Source of the DNA: Bifidobacterium scaligerum
GTDB taxonomy: Bacteria; Actinomycetota; Actinomycetes; Actinomycetales; Bifidobacteriaceae
Length of the DNA: 64,000 bases
Direction: 5' to 3'
Assembly (NCBI RefSeq): GCF_002802865.1
Contig: NZ_PGLQ01000002.1
Coordinates: 526,726-590,725, forward strand
A program made the position numbers and the translations under genes. Of the stretch, positions 56,142 through 64,000 are shown one piece after another (within the stretch, counting starts at the first letter, position 1; each line of letters starts with the position of its first letter). A model generated the notes under the pieces. It saw only the letters and a program-made list of their open reading frames with translations, was not told where the DNA came from and did not search any database.

Positions 56142-57374
56142 ATGACTTCAGATCTTGTACATCATGGACAATCCTTCGATGATCAGCCGCTCGGCTTCGG
56201 CACACTTGCCATTCATCTCGGCAACGGCATCGACGCGGAGACCGGCGCGATTCGTCGCCCGATCACACTAGCCAATGCCTATGCCCTGCCTTACGACCCA
56301 TCCGATATCAACTGGTCAAGTTCGGATGTGAATCTCTACACCCGCAACGGGCACCCGAACCAACGGTATCTGGAAGAAAAACTCGCCCGTCTCGAAGGGG
56401 CCGAGGACGCGGTGGTACTCGCTTCCGGAGTCGCAGCCCTTGCTGCTACATTCACTACGTTCCTCAATCGCGGCGATCATGCGATCTTCTCGGATACCAC
56501 CTATATCGCCGCCTACCGTCTGCTTAACCAGATCCTGCCGGAGAAGTACGGCATCGAGACCTCGATCGTGGACACTTCCGACCCGGAAAACGTGCGCGCC
56601 GCCCTCCAGCCCAACACCAAGCTCGTACATATCGAAACGCCGGCGAATCCCACACTTAAGGTTTCGGATATCCGCGCCATCGCGCAAATCGCACACGAGG
56701 CGAATCCGGATATCTTGGTCTCGGTGGACAACACATTCAACTCGCCGTACAACGTACGGCCGCTTGATCTGGGCGCGGATATCGTCATCGAGTCGCTTAC
56801 CAAATACATCAACGGCCACGGCGACGCGCTTGGCGGCGTGATCGCCACCACCAAAGCGCGTACCGACGAGATTCGATTCACCGCACAGGTGAACTTCGGT
56901 GGCATCATCTCGCCGTTCAACGCTTGGCTCATCAATCGAGGATCAGTAACGCTCCCCTTACGTATCCGTCAGCACAACGCTTCCGCTCTGGCGATCGCTG
57001 AACATCTGGAGCGAATTCCGTCCGTGAGGTTCGTCTCATATCCGGGTCTTCAATCGCATCCGCACCATGACGTCGCCGTCCATCAACTGGCGCTCCCGGA
57101 TTCCGGATTCGGCGGCGTGCTGGCGTTCGGTTTGGACACCGACCACGAGGGCCACAATAGATTCGTCTCCAAGCTCAATGTCATCACGTCGGCCGTTTCT
57201 TTGGGCCATGATGAAAGCCTCATCGTGTTCCTTGGCGAGGACGACGAGCGCCAATACCTGTATCCGCCGGAATTCCACCGCGGTTTCTTCCGGCTGGCCG
57301 TAGGGCTTGAAGATACCGACGACCTCATTCGTGATATCGACCACGCGCTCGTCGCGGCCGGGTTCGAGGTGTAA
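56142..57374 (+). CDS. Trans-sulfuration family PLP-dependent enzyme (cystathionine/O-acetylhomoserine type)
   Basis: 410 aa. The PLP lysine lies in ESLTKYINGHGDALGG, the substrate region in NLYTRNGHPNQRYLEEKLAR and IETPANPTLKV. This family covers cystathionine gamma-synthase and gamma-lyase, methionine gamma-lyase and O-acetylhomoserine sulfhydrylase, and sequence reading alone cannot decide among them. It stands alone on the plus strand with a terminator-like hairpin after it. A role in cysteine or methionine metabolism is likely. Confidence 0.85.
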   Translation: MTSDLVHHGQSFDDQPLGFGTLAIHLGNGIDAETGAIRRPITLANAYALPYDPSDINWSSSDVNLYTRNGHPNQRYLEEKLARLEGAEDAVVLASGVAALAATFTTFLNRGDHAIFSDTTYIAAYRLLNQILPEKYGIETSIVDTSDPENVRAALQPNTKLVHIETPANPTLKVSDIRAIAQIAHEANPDILVSVDNTFNSPYNVRPLDLGADIVIESLTKYINGHGDALGGVIATTKARTDEIRFTAQVNFGGIISPFNAWLINRGSVTLPLRIRQHNASALAIAEHLERIPSVRFVSYPGLQSHPHHDVAVHQLALPDSGFGGVLAFGLDTDHEGHNRFVSKLNVITSAVSLGHDESLIVFLGEDDERQYLYPPEFHRGFFRLAVGLEDTDDLIRDIDHALVAAGFEV

Positions 57375-57406
57375 CTCCTCTCCCCAAAAGCGATACTGAC
57401 GCCGCT

Positions 57407-57438
57407 GGCGCTTCTGTTGCCAAGACAGGAGCGCCTTT
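57407..57438. terminator. Hairpin between the converging PLP-enzyme and transglutaminase-fusion genes
   Basis: GGCGCTTCTGT (57407-57417) pairs with ACAGGAGCGCC (57425-57435) with one G-T pair, then TTTGT. It lies 33 bp after the plus-strand stop. Confidence 0.7.
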
Positions 57439-57453
57439 GTCGCGTCGCACTCG

Positions 57454-60400
57454 TTATTGCAAAAAGGCCCTGAACCGACTCGCCAGACCCTGCACTGAAT
57501 CGGTGGTACCGCGGAAGGCGGCGGCAGTGGCGTTACGGGCCGTCAGCAGTATGAAATCGGACTGTTCGGGGCATCGCTCGGCAAGGATGCGGGCAATATC
57601 CATGTCGGTCTGGCTTGGCTGAAATATGAGACTGGACTTTGCCTGAGTTTTCCCCGGAGACTTTGCTCTGGCCCGTGCATGTCTTTTCGCCCTGACTCGC
57701 GCAGTCAAAACCACCTCGCGCCACGTCATGCGCCAAGCTCTGGCAGACAAATCGCCGTCATCCCGATGCGCTTGAGCCTGCGCGATAGCCGCCAGCACAC
57801 GACGCCTACGCATACGACGACATAATCGCGGCACGCCCAAACACAGACCGACCAGCGCAACGGCCGCAAGCAACCCGAGCAATATGCCGCGTGCCACCAA
57901 CCGCGCATCGAGATTCGATATCCACCACAGCATCCATCCGTCACCATTACCAGCGTTGCCGGCGGCATTGTTCGTATTCCGACGCGAGGCGAAACTACGG
58001 GTATCAGACGCATCAGACTGGTCAGCGGCATCACCAGAGCTATCGGCTGAATCATCGGCGGATGCATCCGGCGTCGCGGTGACGTCGGTGCCATCGCCGG
58101 AATCACTGGTGTTATCGGACGTGCTATCGGTACCGGCGGAAGCAGCATCGGACGCGGCCGATCCGTTTTCTGCGGTGGCGGGCGTCACGTCAAACGGCAC
58201 CCAACCCACACCGTTGAGATACGCTTCGGTCCATGCGTGGAGCTGCTTGGACTGCACTACGAAGAAGCCGTTCTTATCACGATTGGATACGCCGGCGTTA
58301 TAGCCGAGCACAATACGCGTTGGAACACCAAGAGAGCGGCCAAGTACGGCGAGCGCGGAAGCATAATGCTGACAATAGCCCGCATGTCCGTTGTCCGGAT
58401 CCAAAAAATCATCAAGTACATCGAGATTGTCTCGCCCGTCGCCATCCGGCGCATCGAGCGAGTAGGTGAACGCGTTGTCCGGATTGGTGAAATAGTCCAC
58501 AAGCCAGCGCATGGCACGCACCTGATCGTCATAGGTTCTTCCCTTGATGGGAATACCAGCGGCTTGCGCCTGATCGATCACGGATTGCACGTTGGCGGGC
58601 AGTTTCTCAGGCAACGAAGTGTAACGGTTCTCATGGGCACGCCTGTCGCTGGCGTCCACATACCACTGCATGCGGGCGATCGACTGATTGGCCCGTGGAA
58701 TACTGCCGTTGACCACGGTGTAGACGGACAGGCTGGTGTTCTTATGCAGGAAGGAGAACACGCGGTTGGCCCATGCATCGATATCGCGAGACGAGCTCGC
58801 AGCGCCGGGAGCCCCCGACTGCGCGTCCGCATCAACGCTGGACATCGAAGCATCCAGCGGGGTTACGATTACCATGCTGCCGCCCGAGCCAAAGCCGAGT
58901 ATGTAATTGTCCTTACCGAAGCCCAGCTGTTTCACAATCGTATCGTCGAATACCACGCTGGACGGCGTGGGCGCGGACGTACTATCCAGGAAGGTCGCCG
59001 TTTCGCCTTGGAAACTGCCGGCTCCCAGCCGCCATCCGTTCGCCCCCGTCACGCTGCCATCGCTATTGATCGTTGCCCTGATGACGAGGAAGTCACCGGC
59101 CGTATCGCGATGGACTTCGGCAAGACCTGTATCTGCCAGATCACGACGGGCCTGATACCAGCGCTGCAGGTCGTCATCGGTGACGTCCGTGTCACCTAAC
59201 AGGACACTCTGCGCGCTTGTGATCTGGGATAGTTGACTGAAACCGGACGCTGTGGTGATGGGGTCGATGGCATTGCCGTCTGCACCATATTCGAGGTCCG
59301 ACGAGGTACCGGTGGTGCGATTGTACACTGTACCGTCCTGATAGAGCAGCCAGTCGCCACCTACACCATTATCGAGGTACGTGACGTTACCAGGCACAGG
59401 CAGGAAGCGTGATTTGAGGGTGTCGATGCGAATGTCGGCGTTGACCATGAATCGTTCGAGTGAACTCGGGTCAGTCACCGCAACGTCATATCCGGTATAA
59501 CCGAGCGCCGCCATGTAGGCGCCCAACGGGTTCATCATCATACGGTCGTAACGGGAAAGCTCATCTTCGCTGTTGCGACCGAGTTGGATGCCCGAGCCAT
59601 AGAGCCCGGCGTCAAGCGCGAATTGACGGTCGTATCCCCATGTGTCGCCGTCGAAATTGTCGAGTGTGGTCAGGCGTAGGTAAAGACGCTTGTAGGACCG
59701 GTATGTCAGCACCGTGTCGTCCGAACCGGCGGCAATGTTGCGCTTGAGGTCGATCATCGGATTGACGGTGTTCGAGGTGAACATGCCGCCACCTTCTCCG
59801 ATGGACAGGGGCACTCGGTACGCCAGTAGCGCGGCAGGACCGCTCAGAGGCAGAGTGATGGCGGCGGCGAGCACGGCAACGATAAACGGAGTGGCGGTGA
59901 GCGTCCGACCGGCATTGGTGCTGGCTGTACGGATGGTTCCGGACCGCTTCGACGAGACACGAGGCCTTCCCAGCCGCAAAACAGGGTATGACCGACCCGG
60001 ATGGGCAGCGAACAAGACAAGAGGGAAGGCCGCAACGGTCAAACCGATGGCCCACAGCGGTGCCAGATGCCCCACCAACGCATAATCGGCGGCGAGCACC
60101 GCCACCGGCAGCACGACCATGGCAGGAATCAACGGCCGGAAGACGAGGAGGCATCGCACCGCGACGGCGAGCGCCGCCACCGCCAAGATGAGGAACAGGT
60201 CACTGGCTTCAGAGACCTTGAGCGGCGGCAGTTGGATGTTGAGCTGGTCGAATCCGGTGTTGATGACGTCGCCGAACAACTTCCATCGAGAGGAGGAACC
60301 GGAAGCAAGATCTGACGCAATGCCGTATTGCGTGGCCCGCGAAGTCTCTTCCTCGACGACCTGGGCGTGCGCGGCGGCGGCGATCTGCCGGAAACGTACC

Positions 60401-61833
60401 ACAGCCAGTGCTGCTGTGGCGATCAGCACGAACATCGTATAGGCCACGAATCGCAATATGGAACGCATGCGCGTGGTGGACTGTACGGCGGTTCCCAACG
60501 CAGCCAATCCCAACAACGCAGCCGCGAACCATATCCACATGCCGTCAGGGGAGATAAGCCCGGAAAGGCCTGTGAGCGCCACGCCGAAGAATGTCGTCAG
60601 CGCGGCAGCGCCCGCGAAATGAGGCAGGAGCTGATACACCAGTCGTGGCAGTCGAACACGGCCGGCGTTGTTGGAGAACGTCCGTTGCTCGGGAATCTTG
60701 TCGAGGCCCATTCGCATCGTACGGTCGGCGGGTGAAACCGTCTGCACATCGATATGCCGATATGCAGACGTTGCAGACGGCTCTGTATCGGCCGGGTCAA
60801 GTACCGTAAGCTTGTCGGCGATCGGACTGTGCCGTAACGCCGTGGCAAGCGCTTGACTGTCGGTGCCGTCGCAGATCAGCACTTGCACCGCTCCCTGTCC
60901 GTTCGTGGCCGTTCGCACGATGGCTGATGCGCGTTCGGGAACACTTGGCAGCTCGGGCTTCTTCACACTGCTCGCGTGCGAGGGTCGCCGGTCTCCGGAC
61001 GCAGACGATGCCGCCGGCATAGCGTACGGCTGCACGGCCGCGAAAAATCGTTCGAGATTTTCGCTCCCCTCGAACGTCTGCATGCCATCGGTGACAATGA
61101 GACGCTCCGTACGACCGGTATCTCGTAAAACCTGTACGTACGGCAGCAGCGCGGCGACCTCGGCATCAAGCTCTTCGACGGTCACGCCGCCCGTGTTAAG
61201 CGCCAACACAATGGTGGCGGGCACGTCTCGACTGGATTCGCGGGTCATCAATTCGCCGCGATGGGCGGTATGCCGCCAGGAGATAAGCTTCAGCGGATCG
61301 CCTGGCGCGTAGGCGCGCACACCGCCTGAATGCGCGGACTGGTCGGAGCCTACCTGTCGTGTGTTCACCACGGACGCGTCGTTCGCAGTATGTTCATCCA
61401 CGGCCGGCACAATCAACGTCTGTCCTCCACCAGGGACAACCTTGCGAGCCGCAATCAAGCCCAACGGCGACGTCCACCGCACTACAGTGCTCACGGTGAC
61501 GTACCAGCCGCGACGTTCGGGAAGATCTCCCACCACTCGGCTCACCACAGTACCGTAGCTGTCTCGTTGTTCGATCTGATTGGAAAGAATAGATTGGCCG
61601 ATGGCGATCACACCGCACCATTGCAGTACCACCAGTACCAATGCACATACGAACACCACTACGAACGCGATGCTGGCATCCATCAGCGTGCGTTCGTCAA
61701 GCAACAGTCCGCCGAAACAGCATCCGCCTGCCGCCACAAGCAGCAATGCCCCTCCCCATGTGGGACGAATCAGACCGTGCCGCACCAGTCGGCGAGCAGT
61801 CAATCCGTGACGGCTTACGCGGCTCATAGTCAC
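57454..61833 (-). CDS. DUF58-TgpA-transglutaminase triple fusion, integral membrane protein
   Basis: 1459 aa. Residues about 28-75 hold two membrane segments, then a DUF58 domain with GVRAYAPGDPLKLISW (171-186). About 400-670 form a multi-helix TgpA-like membrane region. An extracellular part follows, ending in a transglutaminase core with Cys1154 (GYCQHYASAL), His1199 (LHAWTEAYL) and Asp1215 (FDVTPAT). A Ser/Asp-rich linker (1222-1280), a last helix (1303-1335) and a basic cytosolic tail complete it. Usually DUF58 and TgpA are separate genes next to moxR. The start is GTG at 61833, overlapping the moxR stop by four bases; an ATG at 61827 is the alternative. A surface peptide- or wall-processing role is inferred. 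Confidence 0.88.
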   Translation of the reverse strand: MTMSRVSRHGLTARRLVRHGLIRPTWGGALLLVAAGGCCFGGLLLDERTLMDASIAFVVVFVCALVLVVLQWCGVIAIGQSILSNQIEQRDSYGTVVSRVVGDLPERRGWYVTVSTVVRWTSPLGLIAARKVVPGGGQTLIVPAVDEHTANDASVVNTRQVGSDQSAHSGGVRAYAPGDPLKLISWRHTAHRGELMTRESSRDVPATIVLALNTGGVTVEELDAEVAALLPYVQVLRDTGRTERLIVTDGMQTFEGSENLERFFAAVQPYAMPAASSASGDRRPSHASSVKKPELPSVPERASAIVRTATNGQGAVQVLICDGTDSQALATALRHSPIADKLTVLDPADTEPSATSAYRHIDVQTVSPADRTMRMGLDKIPEQRTFSNNAGRVRLPRLVYQLLPHFAGAAALTTFFGVALTGLSGLISPDGMWIWFAAALLGLAALGTAVQSTTRMRSILRFVAYTMFVLIATAALAVVRFRQIAAAAHAQVVEEETSRATQYGIASDLASGSSSRWKLFGDVINTGFDQLNIQLPPLKVSEASDLFLILAVAALAVAVRCLLVFRPLIPAMVVLPVAVLAADYALVGHLAPLWAIGLTVAAFPLVLFAAHPGRSYPVLRLGRPRVSSKRSGTIRTASTNAGRTLTATPFIVAVLAAAITLPLSGPAALLAYRVPLSIGEGGGMFTSNTVNPMIDLKRNIAAGSDDTVLTYRSYKRLYLRLTTLDNFDGDTWGYDRQFALDAGLYGSGIQLGRNSEDELSRYDRMMMNPLGAYMAALGYTGYDVAVTDPSSLERFMVNADIRIDTLKSRFLPVPGNVTYLDNGVGGDWLLYQDGTVYNRTTGTSSDLEYGADGNAIDPITTASGFSQLSQITSAQSVLLGDTDVTDDDLQRWYQARRDLADTGLAEVHRDTAGDFLVIRATINSDGSVTGANGWRLGAGSFQGETATFLDSTSAPTPSSVVFDDTIVKQLGFGKDNYILGFGSGGSMVIVTPLDASMSSVDADAQSGAPGAASSSRDIDAWANRVFSFLHKNTSLSVYTVVNGSIPRANQSIARMQWYVDASDRRAHENRYTSLPEKLPANVQSVIDQAQAAGIPIKGRTYDDQVRAMRWLVDYFTNPDNAFTYSLDAPDGDGRDNLDVLDDFLDPDNGHAGYCQHYASALAVLGRSLGVPTRIVLGYNAGVSNRDKNGFFVVQSKQLHAWTEAYLNGVGWVPFDVTPATAENGSAASDAASAGTDSTSDNTSDSGDGTDVTATPDASADDSADSSGDAADQSDASDTRSFASRRNTNNAAGNAGNGDGWMLWWISNLDARLVARGILLGLLAAVALVGLCLGVPRLCRRMRRRRVLAAIAQAQAHRDDGDLSARAWRMTWREVVLTARVRAKRHARARAKSPGKTQAKSSLIFQPSQTDMDIARILAERCPEQSDFILLTARNATAAAFRGTTDSVQGLASRFRAFLQ

Positions 61834-62786
61834 ACCTTGGGCACAGAGGCGGCGGATACGATGTCGGCGATGATGTCTCGGGCCCGGTCAAGTGACCCCG
61901 AACCGAAGCCAGCGTCCCTCAACACCAGACGATGGGCAAGCACCGGTACGGCCAACGATCGCACATCATCCGGCAACACAAAATCCCGTCCATCGATAAA
62001 CGCATAGGCGCGGGCCATAGCCGCCAAATGCAGGCTGGCACGAGGAGAGGCACCGTAACGGATATCTTCACGCGATCGAGTGGCTTGGATGATGGCCACC
62101 AGATAATCGGCTACGGCATCGCAGAGCGCAACCCTACGTACGGCGGCGCGAATGGCGATTGCTTCGTCTGCGGTGCATATCTGATGCACTCGGTCAAGAG
62201 GCCGCGACCAGTCCGAGGAGACGAGCATCGCAGCTTCGGCTTGTGCGGACGGATAGCCGAAGCTGGCACAGGTCATGAAACGGTCAAGTTGTGCCTCGGG
62301 AAGCGGGTACGTCCCCTCAAGCTCGATAGGATTTTGCGTGGCGATAACGAAATACGGGTCTGGCAGCACATGGGTGATGCCGTCCACGCTGATCTGGCTT
62401 TCGTTCATAGCCTCCAGCATGGCGGATTGGGTTTTGGGATTCGCACGGTTGATCTCGTCGGCAATGACGATGTTGGCGAACAACGGCCCTGGATGGAACG
62501 CAAAGTCGCGCGAGTCCTGCGAATAGATGCTTACACCGGTCAGGTCGCTGGGCAGAAGGTCAGGAGTGAACTGGATCCGGTTCGTCTCGCCGCCGATGGC
62601 CCGGCCCATGGCCCGGGCGAGCGTGGTCTTGCCGACTCCCGGCACATCTTCAAGCAGCAGGTGGCCGCCGGCCGCGAACGTGGTGACCACCAGGTCGATG
62701 ACCTCGCGCGAGCAGGACAGCGAGCGTTCGAGGGTATCAGCGAGATCGGTCAGCGTGGATGGATGGGTGGCGGGCGCGTCGATCAT
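61830..62786 (-). CDS. MoxR-family AAA+ ATPase
   Basis: 318 aa from the ATG at 62786, which has AAAGAGG upstream; an ATG at 62801 is possible. Walker A DVPGVGKTTLARAMG, Walker B VIADEINRANPKTQ and sensor residues ATQNPIELEGTYPLPEAQLD are complete. MoxR ATPases act as chaperone-like helpers for VWA/DUF58 proteins. It overlaps the DUF58-transglutaminase fusion, so the pair is an operon and the ATPase probably acts on it. Confidence 0.93.
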   Translation of the reverse strand: MIDAPATHPSTLTDLADTLERSLSCSREVIDLVVTTFAAGGHLLLEDVPGVGKTTLARAMGRAIGGETNRIQFTPDLLPSDLTGVSIYSQDSRDFAFHPGPLFANIVIADEINRANPKTQSAMLEAMNESQISVDGITHVLPDPYFVIATQNPIELEGTYPLPEAQLDRFMTCASFGYPSAQAEAAMLVSSDWSRPLDRVHQICTADEAIAIRAAVRRVALCDAVADYLVAIIQATRSREDIRYGASPRASLHLAAMARAYAFIDGRDFVLPDDVRSLAVPVLAHRLVLRDAGFGSGSLDRARDIIADIVSAASVPKV

Positions 62787-62902
62787 GACAGCCTCTTTCA
62801 TAGCGACTTTGGTCCGCTATCCAGTGTACGTGCGGCGCGCCCGCGGCCTCAAATACGCCAAGCGCTAAGTCCGTCATGCGCGGCGGACATAGAGGATACG
62901 AA

Positions 62903-62930
62903 AAGACCCCGGTCACCGGACCGGGGTCTT
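62903..62930 (-). terminator. Terminator of groES
   Basis: Perfect 12-bp stem AAGACCCCGGTC/GACCGGGGTCTT (62903-62914 with 62919-62930), and the minus strand then reads TTCGTATCC. It lies 21 bp after the groES stop, so groES is monocistronic. Confidence 0.85.
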
Positions 62931-62951
62931 GGAAAGCGTGTGGCGCGTTAC

Positions 62952-63245
62952 TCAGCCAAGAATGGCCAGAACGTCGCGGGCACCGATGATGAGGTAGTCC
63001 TCACCCTCGTAGTGCACCTCGGTGCCGCCGTACTTGGAGTACAGGACCTTGTCGCCGACCTTGACGTCCATCGGGATACGCTCACCCTTGTCGTCGCGGC
63101 GGCCCGGGCCAACGGCCAGGACTTCACCCTGCTGCGGCTTCTCCTTGGCGTTGTCCGGAATGTACAGACCGGACGCGGTCTGGGTCTGGGCCTCGGCCTG
63201 CTTGACGATGATCTTGTCTTCCAACGGTGTGAGATTAATCGACAC
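62952..63245 (-). CDS. groES: Co-chaperonin GroES
   Basis: Forms the heptameric lid of the GroEL chamber. 97 aa. [19 protein letters not shown] begins it, and [20 protein letters not shown] carries the mobile loop region. [20 protein letters not shown] lies near the end. Start is GTG at 63245 with GAGGTGAC. groEL is not adjacent, as in other bifidobacteria (from memory). A perfect CIRCE operator upstream indicates HrcA repression. Confidence 0.97.
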   Translation of the reverse strand: MSINLTPLEDKIIVKQAEAQTQTASGLYIPDNAKEKPQQGEVLAVGPGRRDDKGERIPMDVKVGDKVLYSKYGGTEVHYEGEDYLIIGARDVLAILG

Positions 63246-63363
63246 TGTGGGTCACCTCGTATCTGCTTGTAGTTCAGTTCGATAATGCCGCGCCAGAACG
63301 CCTCAAGAGGCTGACGATCACTTGCGTTGTCCCTTTGCGCTAGGACACATGGTAGCGCGATTG

Positions 63364-63390
63364 TTAGCACTCTGCCAACTTGAGTGCTAA
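63364..63390. promoter_or_regulatory. CIRCE operator (HrcA site)
   Basis: TTAGCACTC (63364-63372), nine spacer bases, GAGTGCTAA (63382-63390): both arms match the CIRCE consensus exactly. It lies 119 bp before the groES start, so repression by HrcA with heat induction is expected. No hrcA gene is in the window. Confidence 0.93.
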
Positions 63391-63412
63391 CGCTGTGAGA
63401 GAAAACGACCGC

Positions 63413-64000
63413 TCAGTTGCCACGGCGGGCCAGAATGGAATCCAATCCCATGCCCAAGGAATCAGCTGCGGCCTGTGGCGCGTCGACGTCCGCCTGTTCC
63501 TCGGTCTTGTGGAAGGCTGCACGATCTGCACCGTCGGCGGCCTCGATGTTCACCGCCGTTCCGCTCGCCGCATTCGCCGTATCATCGGATTCGGCAGCCT
63601 GCGCGGCGGATGCCTGGGCATCGTCGGCAGCCTTGACGGCACGTGCCTCGTCGACCAAACGCTCCACGACCTCAGGCTCGGCCGGCGTGGCCTTAGACAC
63701 CTGACGAGTTGACTTAATCTCCAAGCTTTCCGGAGCATGACCGGACTGGCCGCCCTTATGTTGCTCGCCACCCAAGGTGAAGGAGATGAGATCCTGCGAT
63801 GTGGCCATATCGAACACATCCAGCGCACGGGAGGGGTGCACCGAAGCCAATTCAGACGTTGCATCCGACTGTGCCTGATCACGTTCGTCCCGCACGGTCA
63901 GGGATGCAGCGGAAACAGCGGCCCTTGCCGCCGATTCACCTTGGTCGGAAGCGCTAGAGGCGCCGGAAGCGTTGGACGCGCGATGTTCCGCCGCCTCAGT
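63413..64000 (-). CDS. Ala-rich protein of unknown function, C-terminal part (cut by window edge)
   Basis: The frame is open from the stop at 63413 to the edge (195 codons), so the true start lies outside. The visible part is low-complexity Ala, Ser, Asp and Glu, with short ordered-looking blocks such as SQDLISFTLGGEQHKGGQSG and EPEVVERLVDEARA. It ends SLGMGLDSILARRGN. I recognise no domain. It probably is the disordered C-terminal tail of a larger protein. It is transcribed towards groES, with the CIRCE region between. Confidence 0.6.
   Translation of the reverse strand, partial: TEAAEHRASNASGASSASDQGESAARAAVSAASLTVRDERDQAQSDATSELASVHPSRALDVFDMATSQDLISFTLGGEQHKGGQSGHAPESLEIKSTRQVSKATPAEPEVVERLVDEARAVKAADDAQASAAQAAESDDTANAASGTAVNIEAADGADRAAFHKTEEQADVDAPQAAADSLGMGLDSILARRGN

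Overview
The window is about 60 % GC. Its gene order and protein sequences point to a Bifidobacterium of the B. longum/breve group (inference from gene content and protein style; no search was run). Supporting signs are an AdhE bifunctional aldehyde/alcohol dehydrogenase, glycogen enzymes (GlgX, MalQ), groES without groEL beside it but with a perfect CIRCE operator, a Zn-binding S14, and Ala/Glu-rich tails on several ribosomal proteins. There is no insertion sequence, prophage, CRISPR array, rRNA or integrase. This is core chromosome with a few lineage-specific genes.

Layout. (1) 1-6860, minus strand: nusA-infB-rbfA-truB-ribF, a translation/transcription cluster without rimP, with palindromic repeats in two of its gaps. 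(2) 6935-16417: a mixed block with an unknown lipoprotein, three tRNA genes (Ser-GCT, Glu-TTC, Ser-CGA), an RhtA-like exporter, dinB, trmB, a transglutaminase plus circularly permuted ATP-grasp/alpha-E pair, and truA. (3) 16624-31620, minus strand: the S10-spc-alpha ribosomal supercluster from rpsJ to rplQ, broken by hairpins after rpsQ, after rplO and after adk. It includes secY, adk, infA, rpmJ and rpoA but no map. (4) 31621-38044: a repeat-bearing gap, an orphan AbiEi-like protein, acetolactate decarboxylase, a YwiC-like membrane protein and adhE. (5) 38045-46063: an AT-rich regulatory region, a ROK regulator, glgX, the rplM-rpsI operon and malQ. (6) 46188-55518: a repeat-type cytosolic protein, a YigZ family protein, a 2-hydroxyacid dehydrogenase, a CapA-like protein, dapC-fdxA, an APC permease, murB and rpmG. 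(7) 55581-57374: a tRNA-Tyr/Thr/Met cluster upstream of rpmG, and a trans-sulfuration PLP enzyme. (8) 57454-64000: a MoxR ATPase with a giant DUF58-TgpA-transglutaminase fusion, groES, and the 3' part of an Ala-rich protein cut by the window edge.

Working together. Most of the DNA encodes the translation machinery (22 genes from rpsJ to secY, then the alpha operon, rplM-rpsI, rpmG, initiation factors, tRNA genes and tRNA/rRNA modification enzymes). Around it lie central-metabolism genes: fermentation (adhE, budA), glycogen use (glgX, malQ), lysine/peptidoglycan precursors (dapC, murB) and sulfur amino acids.

The points most worth following are: two unrelated transglutaminase systems, one of them a three-part fusion; a TGTGA-N6-TCACA operator upstream of adhE; a recurring TAnnnT box 6-8 nt before the start codon of about ten stand-alone genes, suggesting leaderless mRNAs; and GTACG-centred palindromes between genes.
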